Assembly (NCBI GenBank): GCA_034927285.1
Contig: JAYFQF010000010.1
Span: forward strand, 27,862 to 91,861
Direction of reading: 5' to 3'
DNA length: 64,000 nt
Origin: JAYFQF01 sp034927285
GTDB lineage: Bacteria > Bacillota > Peptococcia > DRI-13 > UBA5745
Both the position numbers and the translations under genes were made by a program. The notes under the pieces are model-generated. The model did not search any database. It saw only the letters and a program-made list of their open reading frames with translations, and was not told the DNA's origin. This document shows, piece by piece, positions 15,921 through 24,302 of the stretch; the stretch's first letter is position 1, and each line of letters begins with the position of its first letter.

Positions 15921-17600
15921 ATGAAAAGGACAGGCAGAAGAAAAAGGATATCTCCTGTAAACCGGACACACCGGATCAGGCGAAACCGCCCGGCAAAGGA
16001 GGCTCGCCCGGCAAAGGAGGCTCGCCCGGCAAGGGGGGATCGCCCGGCAAAGGCAGCCTGCCGGCCCGGCAAGGCTTTCCCCCCAAACTGCCCCGCCGGC
16101 GAAAATCCCGGGGAGGAGTGCCCCAGCACTTTTTCCTTCTGGCCCCCGGTGGAACTGGACCAGCTCCTGGCCTTCCGGGACCGGCGGCAAGCCCTGCAGC
16201 GGAAGCTTCTGGCGGACTTTGGTTATCCCTTGATCGCCTTTACCATGAACATCCCGGGCCCGGTAAAGAACTCGCCCCTGATCGAGCTGGCTTTTTCCCA
16301 GGGAATGGTCCGGCTGACGGAAGAGCTGGGCCGGCCGTTAGCCTGCCGCCGCCTGCGGGAAGCGGCGGGCTGCGCCGCCTTCCTGGTTTATGACCGGCCG
16401 GCGGCAGAATTGAAAGCCCTTTGCCTCAGGCTGGAGGATGAGATTCCGGCCGGACGGCTTTGGGATATGGACGTATTGGACAGCCAGGGTGAAAAGCTGA
16501 ACCGCCCCCAGCCCCGCCGCTGTCTGCTCTGTGGTGAGCCGGCCTTCGTCTGTTCCCGGAGCCGCCGTCATCCCTTGCCGCAGCTTCAGGAGCGGACCCA
16601 AAGCCTGCTGACGGACCTGGCGGCATCGGTTTTATCCGCCGCCGCTGTAAACGCCTTGCTCTGGGAGGCCCGTCTGACGCCTAAGCCGGGCCTTGTTGAC
16701 CGGCGGAATAACGGCGCTCACCGGGATATGAACCTGGCCCTGTTTGAAGTCAGCGCCCGGTCTTTGCATGATTATTTTGCCCTGGCCTGCCGTCTGGGAG
16801 CAGCCCGTCGGGACTGTCTGCCCCAGTTGCGGCGGGCGGGCCTTGAGGCGGAAAAACGCATGCTGGAAGCTACCGGCGGGGTAAATACCCACAAGGGCGC
16901 CATCTATTCCTTCGGCATATTCTTGGCCGCCCTGGGCAGCCGGCTGCTGCGGGGGAGCCAGGTCTTCGGCCTGGCGGCCCGGCTGGCGGCGGAACAGGCA
17001 AGAACGGCGGAGGATGAGGAATCGCCGCCAGCCGAAGCCGCCTCAGGAATAACCGCGGCAAAGCCAGCGGCGGAATCACCGGAGGCCGAAACTGCCCCGG
17101 TCATAACCGCGGCAAAGCCGGCGGCGGAATCGCCGGCAGCCGAAGCCGCACTGGTACCCGGCCCGGCCTCCGCCGGAGGAAAGGCCCCTTCCCCTGCCAG
17201 TCACGGCCGCCAGGTTTATCTGCGCTACGGCCTGGGCGGCGCGCGGCAAGAGGCCATGGCCGGCTTCCCTTTGGCCCGCAGGGCCTGGAAGTTTCTCCGG
17301 AAAGCCGGCCCCCGGGACTGCGGGACGACGCTTCCGAAGGATAGTGCCGGTTTGAGGGCTTTTTTAGAAATCCTTGCGGTCTGCAATGATACCAACCTGC
17401 TTTACCGGGGAGGCGAAGCAGGTCTGGCCTTTGCCCGGGAAGAAGCCAGGCGGCTCCTGAGGGTTCCGTCCCGCCGGCGGCTTGCCCTGCTGGAAGCCCT
17501 GGACAAGGAGTTTATCCGGCGGAATTTAAGCCCCGGCGGCTGCGCCGACATTCTGGGCCTGGGTTGTTTTTTGTTTCTGACGGAAAGGATCTGGAATTGA
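15921..17600 (+). CDS. citXG: CitX-CitG fusion: lyase cofactor transferase and cofactor synthase
   Basis: A 559-residue fusion. Residues 75-230 are CitX, which attaches phosphoribosyl-dephospho-CoA to the CitD serine; the signature AGRLWDMDVLD is at 177-187. Residues 235-559 are CitG, which makes the triphosphoribosyl-dephospho-CoA precursor; LTPKPGLVDRRNNGAHRDM (252-270), ATGGVNTHKGAIYSFG and NDTNLLYRGG are family blocks. The first 65 residues are Arg/Lys/Pro-rich with a tandem (RPAKEA)n repeat, and a duplicated Ala/Pro/Glu insert lies at 356-426 inside CitG. The ATG at 15921 has AAAGAGGA eight bases upstream; true translation could start later, as CitX itself needs no N-terminal tail. Confidence 0.9.
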   Translation: MKRTGRRKRISPVNRTHRIRRNRPAKEARPAKEARPARGDRPAKAACRPGKAFPPNCPAGENPGEECPSTFSFWPPVELDQLLAFRDRRQALQRKLLADFGYPLIAFTMNIPGPVKNSPLIELAFSQGMVRLTEELGRPLACRRLREAAGCAAFLVYDRPAAELKALCLRLEDEIPAGRLWDMDVLDSQGEKLNRPQPRRCLLCGEPAFVCSRSRRHPLPQLQERTQSLLTDLAASVLSAAAVNALLWEARLTPKPGLVDRRNNGAHRDMNLALFEVSARSLHDYFALACRLGAARRDCLPQLRRAGLEAEKRMLEATGGVNTHKGAIYSFGIFLAALGSRLLRGSQVFGLAARLAAEQARTAEDEESPPAEAASGITAAKPAAESPEAETAPVITAAKPAAESPAAEAALVPGPASAGGKAPSPASHGRQVYLRYGLGGARQEAMAGFPLARRAWKFLRKAGPRDCGTTLPKDSAGLRAFLEILAVCNDTNLLYRGGEAGLAFAREEARRLLRVPSRRRLALLEALDKEFIRRNLSPGGCADILGLGCFLFLTERIWN

Positions 17601-17607
17601 TTCCATA

Positions 17608-17650
17608 AAAAAACGCTTTATCGGAAAGCCTTTCCGGTAAAGCGTTTTCC
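17608..17650. terminator. Bidirectional terminator between citXG and the amidohydrolase
   Basis: A long stem AAAACGCTTTA-CGGAAA pairs with TTTCCGG-TAAAGCGTTTT around a short loop. Reading minus, seven T follow; reading plus, four T follow. It serves both converging genes. Confidence 0.9.
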
Positions 17651-17716
17651 CTTGTCTTCCGATGTCGGACCGGCAGCGTGGCGGCCGCCGGTCCCGGCTC
17701 TCCCTGCCTCAAGGAA

Positions 17717-19072
17717 TTAAACAGGCTGCCGGCCTTTCCCCTCCGGATCTTCGGGCAGCTTCAGTCCGTACAGGGCGATGGCGTTTTCCCGCAGAATACC
17801 GGCGGCGATCTCCTTGCACAGTTCCAGGTCGTAATGGCCGGAAGCGGCTTTCTCCGCCAATACTTCCGTCAGAATCTGCCGCATCATCCGGCAATGGGCG
17901 TAAGCCTCCTCCACATAGAAGCAGTCCCCGCCCCAGGTGATCTTGCTGTAAGGCACCGCGTCCAGGCTCTCCGAAAGATAGTTTTTCGTCAATGTCTCAC
18001 AGATGACGGAAAGCCAGTTCAAGCTCAGATAAGCGTTAGGAATACTCTTGGCCATGGCGGAGGCCTGCCAGACCCAGGGGTAGCCGGAATGGAACAGGTC
18101 AAACCGGGTGTCCGGGTTGGCGTTGATCAGCTCCACCAGTTCATGGGGACCGTTCCCTTTTGTATAAAGAGAGCCAAAGCAGCGCATACCGGTATGAATC
18201 TCGTAGACAATATCATGTTCCCCCGCCTTTTTTGCCAGCAGGTAAACGATATAGTCCTGGAAGCTCCGGGCGTCCGCCGCCGACGCATCCTTGCCTGCCG
18301 CCCAGGCCCGGGCGGCTTTTTCCCGTCCCTGAGGCAGAAAGTTCAGATCCCGGTAATAGCCCAGGGTGGATTTGATCCCATAGAAGCCCCGGGATTTTAA
18401 GGTGCTCATCAGTTCCGCCAGAAAGGCCTCATACTCTTCAAAGGTCTCGATTTTTATGCCGAACTTCTCAAAGACGGCGGTCCGGGCCCCCGCAAGATAG
18501 CCGAAGGACAAGAAGTCGGTGCGGAAAACCGGCTTGAACCGGTGATAGCCGGCCTTTTCCGGAGCAAAGGTTTTTCCGCCGCCCTGGCAGTCTCCACCCT
18601 TATTTTTTTCCAACAGCCACAGCTCGAAGTTGGTGGTCTGGCCTTTATCCAACAGGGAAACCTGGATGTTGGCCCGATCGCCCAGAACATAGTCGTACCA
18701 CTCTTCTCCCTTGGCGGCGCTTTCCTGGGTGTACCGGGATAAAACGGCGTAATCAAGGGTAAGAATGTCATCCTCCACTTGGTAAAGCTCCCGGAAGATC
18801 AGCTTCAGCACTTTGTAATATGTAGTATTCCGGGTCTTCCTTAGTCCGGCTCTGACTGCCCGCCACTTTTCCTCCGGGGAACCGGCTTTCGCCCAGTCCC
18901 CGCTGCCAAAGCCGGCGGACCTCAGGTCGTCCGTTATATACATGCCTTGAATCATTGACAAAATATTCCGTTTGTCCGTCTTCAGACAATGCGGGAAGCA
19001 AAAATGCTCGTGGGTATCCACCACCGGGATCCGCCCGATAAATTCCGCCAGTTCTTCATCATACCGCCCCAT
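17717..19072 (-). CDS. Metal-dependent amidohydrolase family protein
   Basis: A 451-residue TIM-barrel amidohydrolase of the amidohydrolase-2 group. The metal HxH motif is in VVDTHEHFCFPH at about 16-27. Later ligand-bearing strands appear to be IVYEIHTGM, FDLFHSGYPWVW and TWGGDCFYVEEAYAHCR near 385. Members include decarboxylases, hydrolases and isomerases, so the reaction is not assignable. It is divergent from a sodium:solute symporter gene with its small partner, suggesting uptake and breakdown of one organic acid or amide. It may be regulated by the AraC-type proteins at 21.4-24 kb. Confidence 0.82.
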   Translation of the reverse strand: MGRYDEELAEFIGRIPVVDTHEHFCFPHCLKTDKRNILSMIQGMYITDDLRSAGFGSGDWAKAGSPEEKWRAVRAGLRKTRNTTYYKVLKLIFRELYQVEDDILTLDYAVLSRYTQESAAKGEEWYDYVLGDRANIQVSLLDKGQTTNFELWLLEKNKGGDCQGGGKTFAPEKAGYHRFKPVFRTDFLSFGYLAGARTAVFEKFGIKIETFEEYEAFLAELMSTLKSRGFYGIKSTLGYYRDLNFLPQGREKAARAWAAGKDASAADARSFQDYIVYLLAKKAGEHDIVYEIHTGMRCFGSLYTKGNGPHELVELINANPDTRFDLFHSGYPWVWQASAMAKSIPNAYLSLNWLSVICETLTKNYLSESLDAVPYSKITWGGDCFYVEEAYAHCRMMRQILTEVLAEKAASGHYDLELCKEIAAGILRENAIALYGLKLPEDPEGKGRQPV

Positions 19073-19474
19073 AGGTCACGTCCTTTCCTTTGCCGATATC
19101 AACTGTTTTTCAAATATTCTCTTATCTTTGCGGCATTATAGCATCGGTGTGTCCTTTTGTAAATATTTTTTGACTTTGGAACAATTTAAGTTGAAATCGT
19201 TGTATAAAATTTTGAGGGATCAAAAATCCCGCTTGCCAAAATTCAGGAGATTTACCCTTAATCCTTCTTTGGATCCAGGAAATTCTCCGGATCTTTTTCC
19301 TGCTTTAACCAGTTTTCTTCAAAAAATATTCTGAATTATACAAAAAGGTTCCCGGCAGATGGGGGCGAAAAGGCGGCGCTTTCCTGTTATATTGTGAGCA
19401 AAGGAAAGAACAGCGAAGTTACAATTTAACGAAGTCACCATTTGAACCATCATTTTAAGAAAGGAGGAAATTCT
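19073..19474. promoter_or_regulatory. Divergent control region of the amidohydrolase and symporter genes
   Basis: On the minus strand TTTACA (19158-19163) is spaced 17 bases from TATAAT (19135-19140), the amidohydrolase promoter. A CTTTGGAA word at 19174-19181 lies just upstream and matches half of the palindrome at 21097-21111. For the rightward gene only a weak TATATT near 19388 is seen. The region is AT-rich. Confidence 0.65.
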
Positions 19475-19585
19475 ATGTCCGCTTGGCTGTCGGCTTGGCC
19501 CCTCACCACCTTTATTCTGATTTACGCCCTGGCCGCGGTTGAAGTCCTGGTGGCCTACCTCATGGAGAAGAAAGGGAAGCTCTAA
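19475..19585 (+). CDS. Tiny membrane protein preceding a sodium:solute symporter
   Basis: A 36-residue protein, MSAWLSAWPLTTFILIYA with one membrane helix (about 9-29) and a basic end EKKGKL. It has an ideal AAGGAGGAA site seven bases before the ATG. It lies 69 bases before the symporter gene, and the second symporter in this region has an equivalent 32-residue gene at 20894-20992. Such proteins resemble the small accessory subunits described for some SSS/NSS transporters; the assignment rests on position and topology. Confidence 0.75.
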   Translation: MSAWLSAWPLTTFILIYALAAVEVLVAYLMEKKGKL

Positions 19586-19654
19586 ACCGAACCCGCGAGA
19601 ATGACTTTTGCATTCTCCCAAAAGCCAAAATTTTATATAGGGGGGTACGTAATC

Positions 19655-20254
19655 ATGATACTTAATTGGGTTCTGATCATCGGCACGACCCTGGCCACCG
19701 TCGGTTTTGCCGTTTTTTTGTCCAGGAGAAGCACGGCCGGCAGTCAGGGCGGAGTCACCACCGACAAAGATTTCTTGCTGGCCGGCAAAACCCTCAGCGC
19801 CTTTACCGCCGCCGGTACTCTCTGCGCCACCTACTGGAGCGGTCACGCCTTCGTCGGCTCCGTGGGCACCGCTTACGCCTACGGCTACACCCAGATCATG
19901 GCCGGAGCTTCCTATGTCCCTCCCCTGGTTTTTGCCTGTATCTTCCTGGCCAAATTCTTAAAACGCAAAGCGGACAAAATGGGCTCCTTAAGCATTGCCG
20001 AGTACGCTTCGCAAATTCATGGCAGCGCCACCGTCCACACCATGTGTGCCTTGACCAACGCCTGTCTGATGTTCGTTATGCTCATCACCCAGTTTAAAGC
20101 CCTGGGAACCCTGCTGAGCCCCATCCTGGGCATCGGCGGAGATTCCCCGATAGTCCGGATGCTGCTGAAAAACATAGCGGCCGTAGATGGTCTCGCGTCC
20201 CCGGGCCCCGGTGCGCATTCTGTTTACGCATATCCCTTTGCCAATCGCACTTAA
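19655..20254 (+). pseudogene. Sodium:solute symporter (SSS family), truncated after the N-terminal helices
   Basis: ATG at 19655 follows GGGGGG. The first 150 or so residues are a normal SSS N-terminus: the first helix ILNWVLIIGTTLATVGFAVFLS, then DKDFLLAGKTLSAFTAAGTLCATYWSGHAF and MGSLSIAEYASQIHG. Near 20130 the homology stops and the frame runs, antisense, through an arginine deiminase fragment to a stop at 20254. Full transporters have about 480-500 residues, so at least ten helices are missing and the protein cannot transport. The cut lies at the same place as in the sister gene at 20439-20864. Misassembly remains possible. Confidence 0.85.
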
Positions 20255-20445
20255 GGGGTCCCGGGTAAAGTACAGGTTGGGCATTGGCTCAAGGGCAAAT
20301 TGGCGCCGGCCGGCCCTGAGCTCAAAAAGATGATTCCTGGGGTTTTGCTCCAGCTCCTGAACGCCGACTCCTGACATCGTCTTTAAAATCAGTTCTTTTT
20401 CATCCCGTATCCCACTAAAAAATTCCTTCAACTGTTTTTTATAAT
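20135..20445 (-). pseudogene. arcA: Internal fragment of arginine deiminase
   Basis: Read on the minus strand, the frame gives KKQLKEFFSGIRDEKELI, TMSGVGVQELE, then the family hallmark LEPMPNLYFTRDPLSAIGKG, followed by VNRMRTGARGRETIYGRYVF. These match the middle of arginine deiminase, which converts arginine to citrulline and ammonia. No start codon or ribosome site belongs to it, and the downstream catalytic half is absent. It is wedged exactly between the two truncated symporter genes. It is a remnant, not a functional gene. Confidence 0.85.
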
Positions 20446-20864
20446 GCCTTGACCGTCATCAATAAAACGTTCAGAACGGCGATCACAGCATGGACTCCTG
20501 CGCTGTTATGGATTTGCCCCGCATACTCCGGAATGGACAGCGAGCCCATCTTATAGGCTTTTTTCTTCAGATAATTCGCCAGGAAAATAACGGCAAACAC
20601 TAAAGGAGGGACATATGCGGCGCCGGCCACCAGGCTGTTATATCCGAACTCCCAAGCCACGCCCACAGAACCAATAAATGCGTACCCGCTCCAATAGGTA
20701 GCCACCAGGGTACAGGCAGCGGCAAATGAACCAAGGTCACGTCCCGCCACCAGGAAGTCTTCATCGGAAGTAATCCCGCTTCCCTGTTTGCCTCTGGCCG
20801 CGTACATCGCGATCACTACGCTGATTACGGTAACTACAATAACGATTCCCCAGGATAAACTCAT
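20439..20864 (-). pseudogene. Second SSS-family symporter, truncated N-terminal part
   Basis: The ATG at 20864 is followed by a standard SSS opening: ten or so residues, a first helix, then SDEDFLVAGRDLGSFAAACTLVATYWSGYAF and MGSLSIPEYAGQIHN. The frame stops after 141 residues at the junction with the arginine deiminase fragment. It is a paralogue of the symporter at 19655, with about the same extent retained. It has its own tiny upstream membrane protein gene and a palindromic operator candidate further upstream. Only the first helices remain, so it should be non-functional. Confidence 0.85.
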
Positions 20865-20893
20865 GTGAATTTCCCCTTCCGCTTATTTCTCCT

Positions 20894-20992
20894 TTACGTT
20901 CGCTTCTTCTTCCCATAGACAAAATAGCCAATAAAACACAGGATAAAGCTGATTCCAAACAAAACGATCATTGCGGTTACCGGCCATGGCAT
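20894..20992 (-). CDS. Tiny membrane protein preceding the second symporter
   Basis: A 32-residue protein beginning MPWPVTAMIVLFGISFIL, one membrane helix, with a basic tail GKKKRT. GGAGGGTGG lies eight bases before the ATG. It ends 29 bases before the truncated symporter start. Its layout mirrors the 36-residue gene before the other symporter, although the two share little sequence. It is likely an accessory subunit that has lost its partner. Confidence 0.72.
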   Translation of the reverse strand: MPWPVTAMIVLFGISFILCFIGYFVYGKKKRT

Positions 20993-21386
20993 ACATTCCA
21001 CCCTCCTTTCCGTACGAAATCTGATTTTCTCAAATCATCATAATTTTCTCGGTTTTCATGCTTCTATATTACCGTATTCAAAAAAGTTTATCCGGTCTTT
21101 GGAAACCAAAGCCGTTGTATTTAACAGTATTTTTCTTTCGCCTTCCCCTTGTTTTTTTCCTTATTTTGATTTCGCTGTGCCCGGTTTTTTCTTTTTGTCT
21201 TTAAACTAAATCCAAGTATCCCGGTTTTTTTTATCCGTTTTGCTCTCCTGTTTTTACAAAAATTTTGGGCGTTCTTGGGAGGTACGCCTTTCCGCCGGCA
21301 TCCGCGACAAAAACAAAAAGGCCGCCTTAGCTGTCTTTGAACAGCCCCGGCGGCCTATTACAACCTGTCTGCGGCAGGGGGAAGAA
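20993..21386 (-). promoter_or_regulatory. Upstream region of the second symporter with operator-like palindrome
   Basis: A perfect inverted repeat CTTTGG-AAA-CCAAAG lies at 21097-21111. About 25 bases nearer the gene, on the minus strand, is a TAATAT box with no good -35 box, as expected of an activated promoter. The remainder up to 21315 is T-rich and holds no gene. Confidence 0.55.
21316..21356 (-). terminator. Terminator after the first AraC-type regulator
   Basis: On the minus strand AGGCCGCC and GGCTGT pair with AGACAGC and GGCGGCCT around a small loop, then TTTTT. It lies 30 bases past the regulator stop. Confidence 0.9.
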
Positions 21387-22640
21387 TCAAAATTTCTCCT
21401 GCAGGGTTACATTTTTTCGGAAGTCATTCGGTGTCATCACCATTATTTTCAGGAAGTTACGGGTAAATGTTTTATTGGAGTTATATCCCACCTCTTCTCC
21501 GATCTCCAAAACGCTTTTCGTCGAATCCAATAATAAAACACACGCTTTGGTTATGCGGATATAGTTCAGAAAGTCTTCAAAATTTCTTTCCACCTGATAT
21601 AACAAAACTTTCTGAAGCTCCCTGACGCCTGTCCCGAAATGATTCGCAACGCTTTTTGCCGTAAGCGGCTCCGGGTAGTTCCGATAGATGTATTCCACTA
21701 TGGTATATACCTTCTGGCTTTCCTTCACTTTGCAGATCTCGCCGATCCGTTGATAGGTCTTGCGGTATTCATTTAACTTCATTCCCATGCGGGCTGAAAA
21801 CACCTTCGAGATATGGGCGGCATCCACATACCCCATGATCTCAGCCAATTCATTTAAGGTCAAATCCGTATACAGCAGAAAATTGATGGTTTTCCCCAGG
21901 CGCATTTCATTGAGCAGATCAAAAAAAGACAGGCCAGTAACTTGCGTGATATATTGCCGGATCACGCTTTCACTCAGGTAAAAAACCTTCGACAGCATCT
22001 TCAGGGTCAGTTTCTCACCGAGATGGCTATACATATATTGAAAAATTTCACTTCGATCCAAGGCGGCTTCCGCTTTTCCGGGAATAGCCCCGCTTTTTGA
22101 GCATGTCCGCATATACAGAACAATTAATTCGATGAGCTTTGCGGTAATATAAATACTTGCCATGCTGTTTTTGTTTGGTTCCGGCAGGGCTGCCTCAATC
22201 CCCACTTCATCCCGAAGACAAAGCAGCACCTCATGTACTTTTTTCTGCTGAATTTTATCACAGTACACAACAGGATGTTTTCGCATTTCCTGAATAACAT
22301 CCACCGGCTGGTTGTCAATATTAAAAAAGGTTTTCAGGATATGATTGATCGTATCAAAGCGATAGATCAGCAAATAATATTGTAAAGAATTCTCTACTTT
22401 AATGACCTCGCTGATTTCCCAGGGCAAAATAGAAACGATGGATCCCGGCTTCAGGCTATAGTCTTTATTTTGAATGCGGATAATTCCCTCTCCCCCGTTG
22501 ATCAGCAAAAAGCGCGCGCTTTGATGAATCAACGGAGCAGTCGGAGCATTAATTACTTCAACGTTTAAACCGCAAAGCATGCTTTGATCCAAACTGGAAG
22601 TATTGACGGTCTGCATCTGGATCACTTCGGTCACTTTCAT
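21387..22640 (-). CDS. Regulator with cupin-like sensor and two AraC-type HTH units
   Basis: A 417-residue protein. The first 110 residues look like the AraC cupin sensor (ARFLLINGGEGIIRI, SLKPGSIVSILPWE). Two AraC-type helix-turn-helix regions follow. The first, about 195-290, contains LTLKMLSKVFYLSESVIRQYI and LTLNELAEIMGYVDAAHISKVFSARMG. The second, about 310-410, contains LTAKSVANHFGTGVRELQKVL and VLEIGEEVGYNSNKTFTRNFLKIMVMTPNDFRK. Ordinary AraC proteins carry one such unit. It is paralogous to the next gene and probably regulates the symporter and amidohydrolase genes. The ATG follows GGGAGGGGGG. Confidence 0.85.
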   Translation of the reverse strand: MKVTEVIQMQTVNTSSLDQSMLCGLNVEVINAPTAPLIHQSARFLLINGGEGIIRIQNKDYSLKPGSIVSILPWEISEVIKVENSLQYYLLIYRFDTINHILKTFFNIDNQPVDVIQEMRKHPVVYCDKIQQKKVHEVLLCLRDEVGIEAALPEPNKNSMASIYITAKLIELIVLYMRTCSKSGAIPGKAEAALDRSEIFQYMYSHLGEKLTLKMLSKVFYLSESVIRQYITQVTGLSFFDLLNEMRLGKTINFLLYTDLTLNELAEIMGYVDAAHISKVFSARMGMKLNEYRKTYQRIGEICKVKESQKVYTIVEYIYRNYPEPLTAKSVANHFGTGVRELQKVLLYQVERNFEDFLNYIRITKACVLLLDSTKSVLEIGEEVGYNSNKTFTRNFLKIMVMTPNDFRKNVTLQEKF

Positions 22641-22701
22641 TTCCCCCCTCCCGCTATTTATCCCCCTGTTTTATTTCCCGTTACTTACAAAGCCAATACG
22701 G

Positions 22702-23973
22702 CTATCTGAATTCAGCCCGATCGTTCAACTCATCCGGGGCTAAACGGTTCGCTTTGCGGAAGGATCTGGGGCTGGTTCCCATGATCCGTAAAAATTGCCG
22801 ATTAAAGGCCTTAATCGTGTGATAGCCTACAGTCAACGCGATCTTGTTTACGCTCTCCTCAGTGGCTAAAAGCAGCGCGCAGGCCTTTTTTACCCGAAGG
22901 CTGTTTAAAAAGGCGGCGAAATTCGTTTCCACATGGTACATGAGGATCTGATTCATTTCATTTACCGTTACGCCAAATTTGCCGGCCACGCTTCTGGCGT
23001 TTATCGGCTTGTTGTAATTTTGATAAATCTCGTTTACCAATTCCGCACCTATCCGGCTGTTGCGAACTTTACAGATTTCATTGACCAGACCGTATGTTTT
23101 CCGATATTGGTTCACCTTATCTCCCATTCGGGCGGCAAAAACCTTGGAAAGGTGGGAGGAATCCACAAAGCCCAGAACCTCCGCGATTTGCTCCAGAGTA
23201 AGATCGGTATACAGCAAGTAGTTAATGGTAGTGACCACCCGCATTTCATTCAGCAAATCGCTGAGAGAAAGACCTACTGTCCGGCGAATATAATTACTGA
23301 TGGCCGTCTCCGTACTGCCAAATAAAGAAGACAGCTTTTTCAGCGTGATTTTTTCACTTAAATGAGTAGCGATATATTGAAAAATTTCTGCTTCTGAGTG
23401 GCTTTCTTTCTCTGCAAGCGTGATCCGGTCGTTCCACAGCGACTGGACAAACGTCACCTGGAGCTCTATCATCCTGGCCGCCACGCCGACGGCGCTCAAC
23501 GGCCTGCTTTGCGTATTGACCAAAGTAGAATCAAGGCCGATCTCTTCCTCAATATCACGAAAAATCCTCTTAATCGTATCGATGGCTTTGCCTGTGCAAT
23601 GAACTACCGGATGATCGCTCAGGACATGGTACATGTCCACAGGCTCATTTCTGATATTCATCTCCAGTTTTAAAATATCATTGATCGTACGGAAGCAATA
23701 TCGGATCACCTGATATTGCAGCGTGCTTCGAACATCGAAAATCTCTACTATATCCCATGGCAGTATAGAAACCAGAGCGTCCGGCCGCAGCTCGAATTCT
23801 TTCCCCCTTATGCGAATCAGGCCCTGGCCTTTCGTAATCAGCAGAAATCGCGCCCCCTGATAAAGAACCGGCTCTGTAGCGGTCGCTACGGACTCCCGGT
23901 CAAAGGCGAAAAGCTGCGCCTGATCTTGTTTGGAACAAGCGGATGATTGCATTTTAATTATGCTCTTGTCCAA
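22702..23973 (-). CDS. Second regulator with two AraC-type HTH units
   Basis: A 423-residue paralogue of the preceding protein with the same layout: cupin-like N-terminus (ARFLLITKGQGLIRIRGKEFELRPDALVSILPWDIVEIF), first HTH region about 205-300 (ITLKKLSSLFGSTETAISNYI, LEQIAEVLGFVDSSHLSKVFAARMGDKV) and second about 320-415 (INARSVAGKFGVTVNEMNQIL, VNKIALTVGYHTIKAFNRQFLRIMGTSPRSFRKAN). Translation starts at TTG, seven bases after AAGGAGG. It lies 61 bases upstream of its sister and may be cotranscribed with it. Two symporters and two regulators suggest a past duplication of a sensing and uptake system. Confidence 0.85.
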   Translation of the reverse strand: MDKSIIKMQSSACSKQDQAQLFAFDRESVATATEPVLYQGARFLLITKGQGLIRIRGKEFELRPDALVSILPWDIVEIFDVRSTLQYQVIRYCFRTINDILKLEMNIRNEPVDMYHVLSDHPVVHCTGKAIDTIKRIFRDIEEEIGLDSTLVNTQSRPLSAVGVAARMIELQVTFVQSLWNDRITLAEKESHSEAEIFQYIATHLSEKITLKKLSSLFGSTETAISNYIRRTVGLSLSDLLNEMRVVTTINYLLYTDLTLEQIAEVLGFVDSSHLSKVFAARMGDKVNQYRKTYGLVNEICKVRNSRIGAELVNEIYQNYNKPINARSVAGKFGVTVNEMNQILMYHVETNFAAFLNSLRVKKACALLLATEESVNKIALTVGYHTIKAFNRQFLRIMGTSPRSFRKANRLAPDELNDRAEFR

Positions 23974-24302
23974 TCGCTGCCTCCTTCTTAACGACCCATG
24001 ATCTGCAAAACCCGGCCGTTTTCCAAACTTTTCTTTCTCTTTACCCCTCTGGATATTCCTGAAAATTCAAGTTATTTCTTCATAGTATATCTTAAATTTC
24101 TCCGTTTTTCTATACCCGTCTGCCCCGGCAAAAATAAGTAAATCTATCCAACGGGCCGGAAAACCCGGGCCGCAAAAAAACAGCGGTCACGGATGGTTCA
24201 TCCGAAGCCGCTGTTTTCCTAATTCCTTATCTTACAAGGATATGCCTGATTCACTTCCCTTGCCCACCCATTTATCCAGATTCTTTCCCCGGCGGGCCTT
24301 CC
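23974..24302 (-). other. Intergenic region between the regulators and the ABC genes
   Basis: A possible promoter for the upstream regulator, TATACT near 24085 on the minus strand with a weak -35, lies in an AT-rich stretch. The rest holds only the terminator at 24174-24217. No gene is seen. Confidence 0.45.
24174..24217 (-). terminator. Terminator after the ABC permease gene
   Basis: On the minus strand AACAGCGG and CGGATG pair with CATCCG and CCGCTGTT; seven T follow. It lies about 90 bases past the permease stop. Confidence 0.9.
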
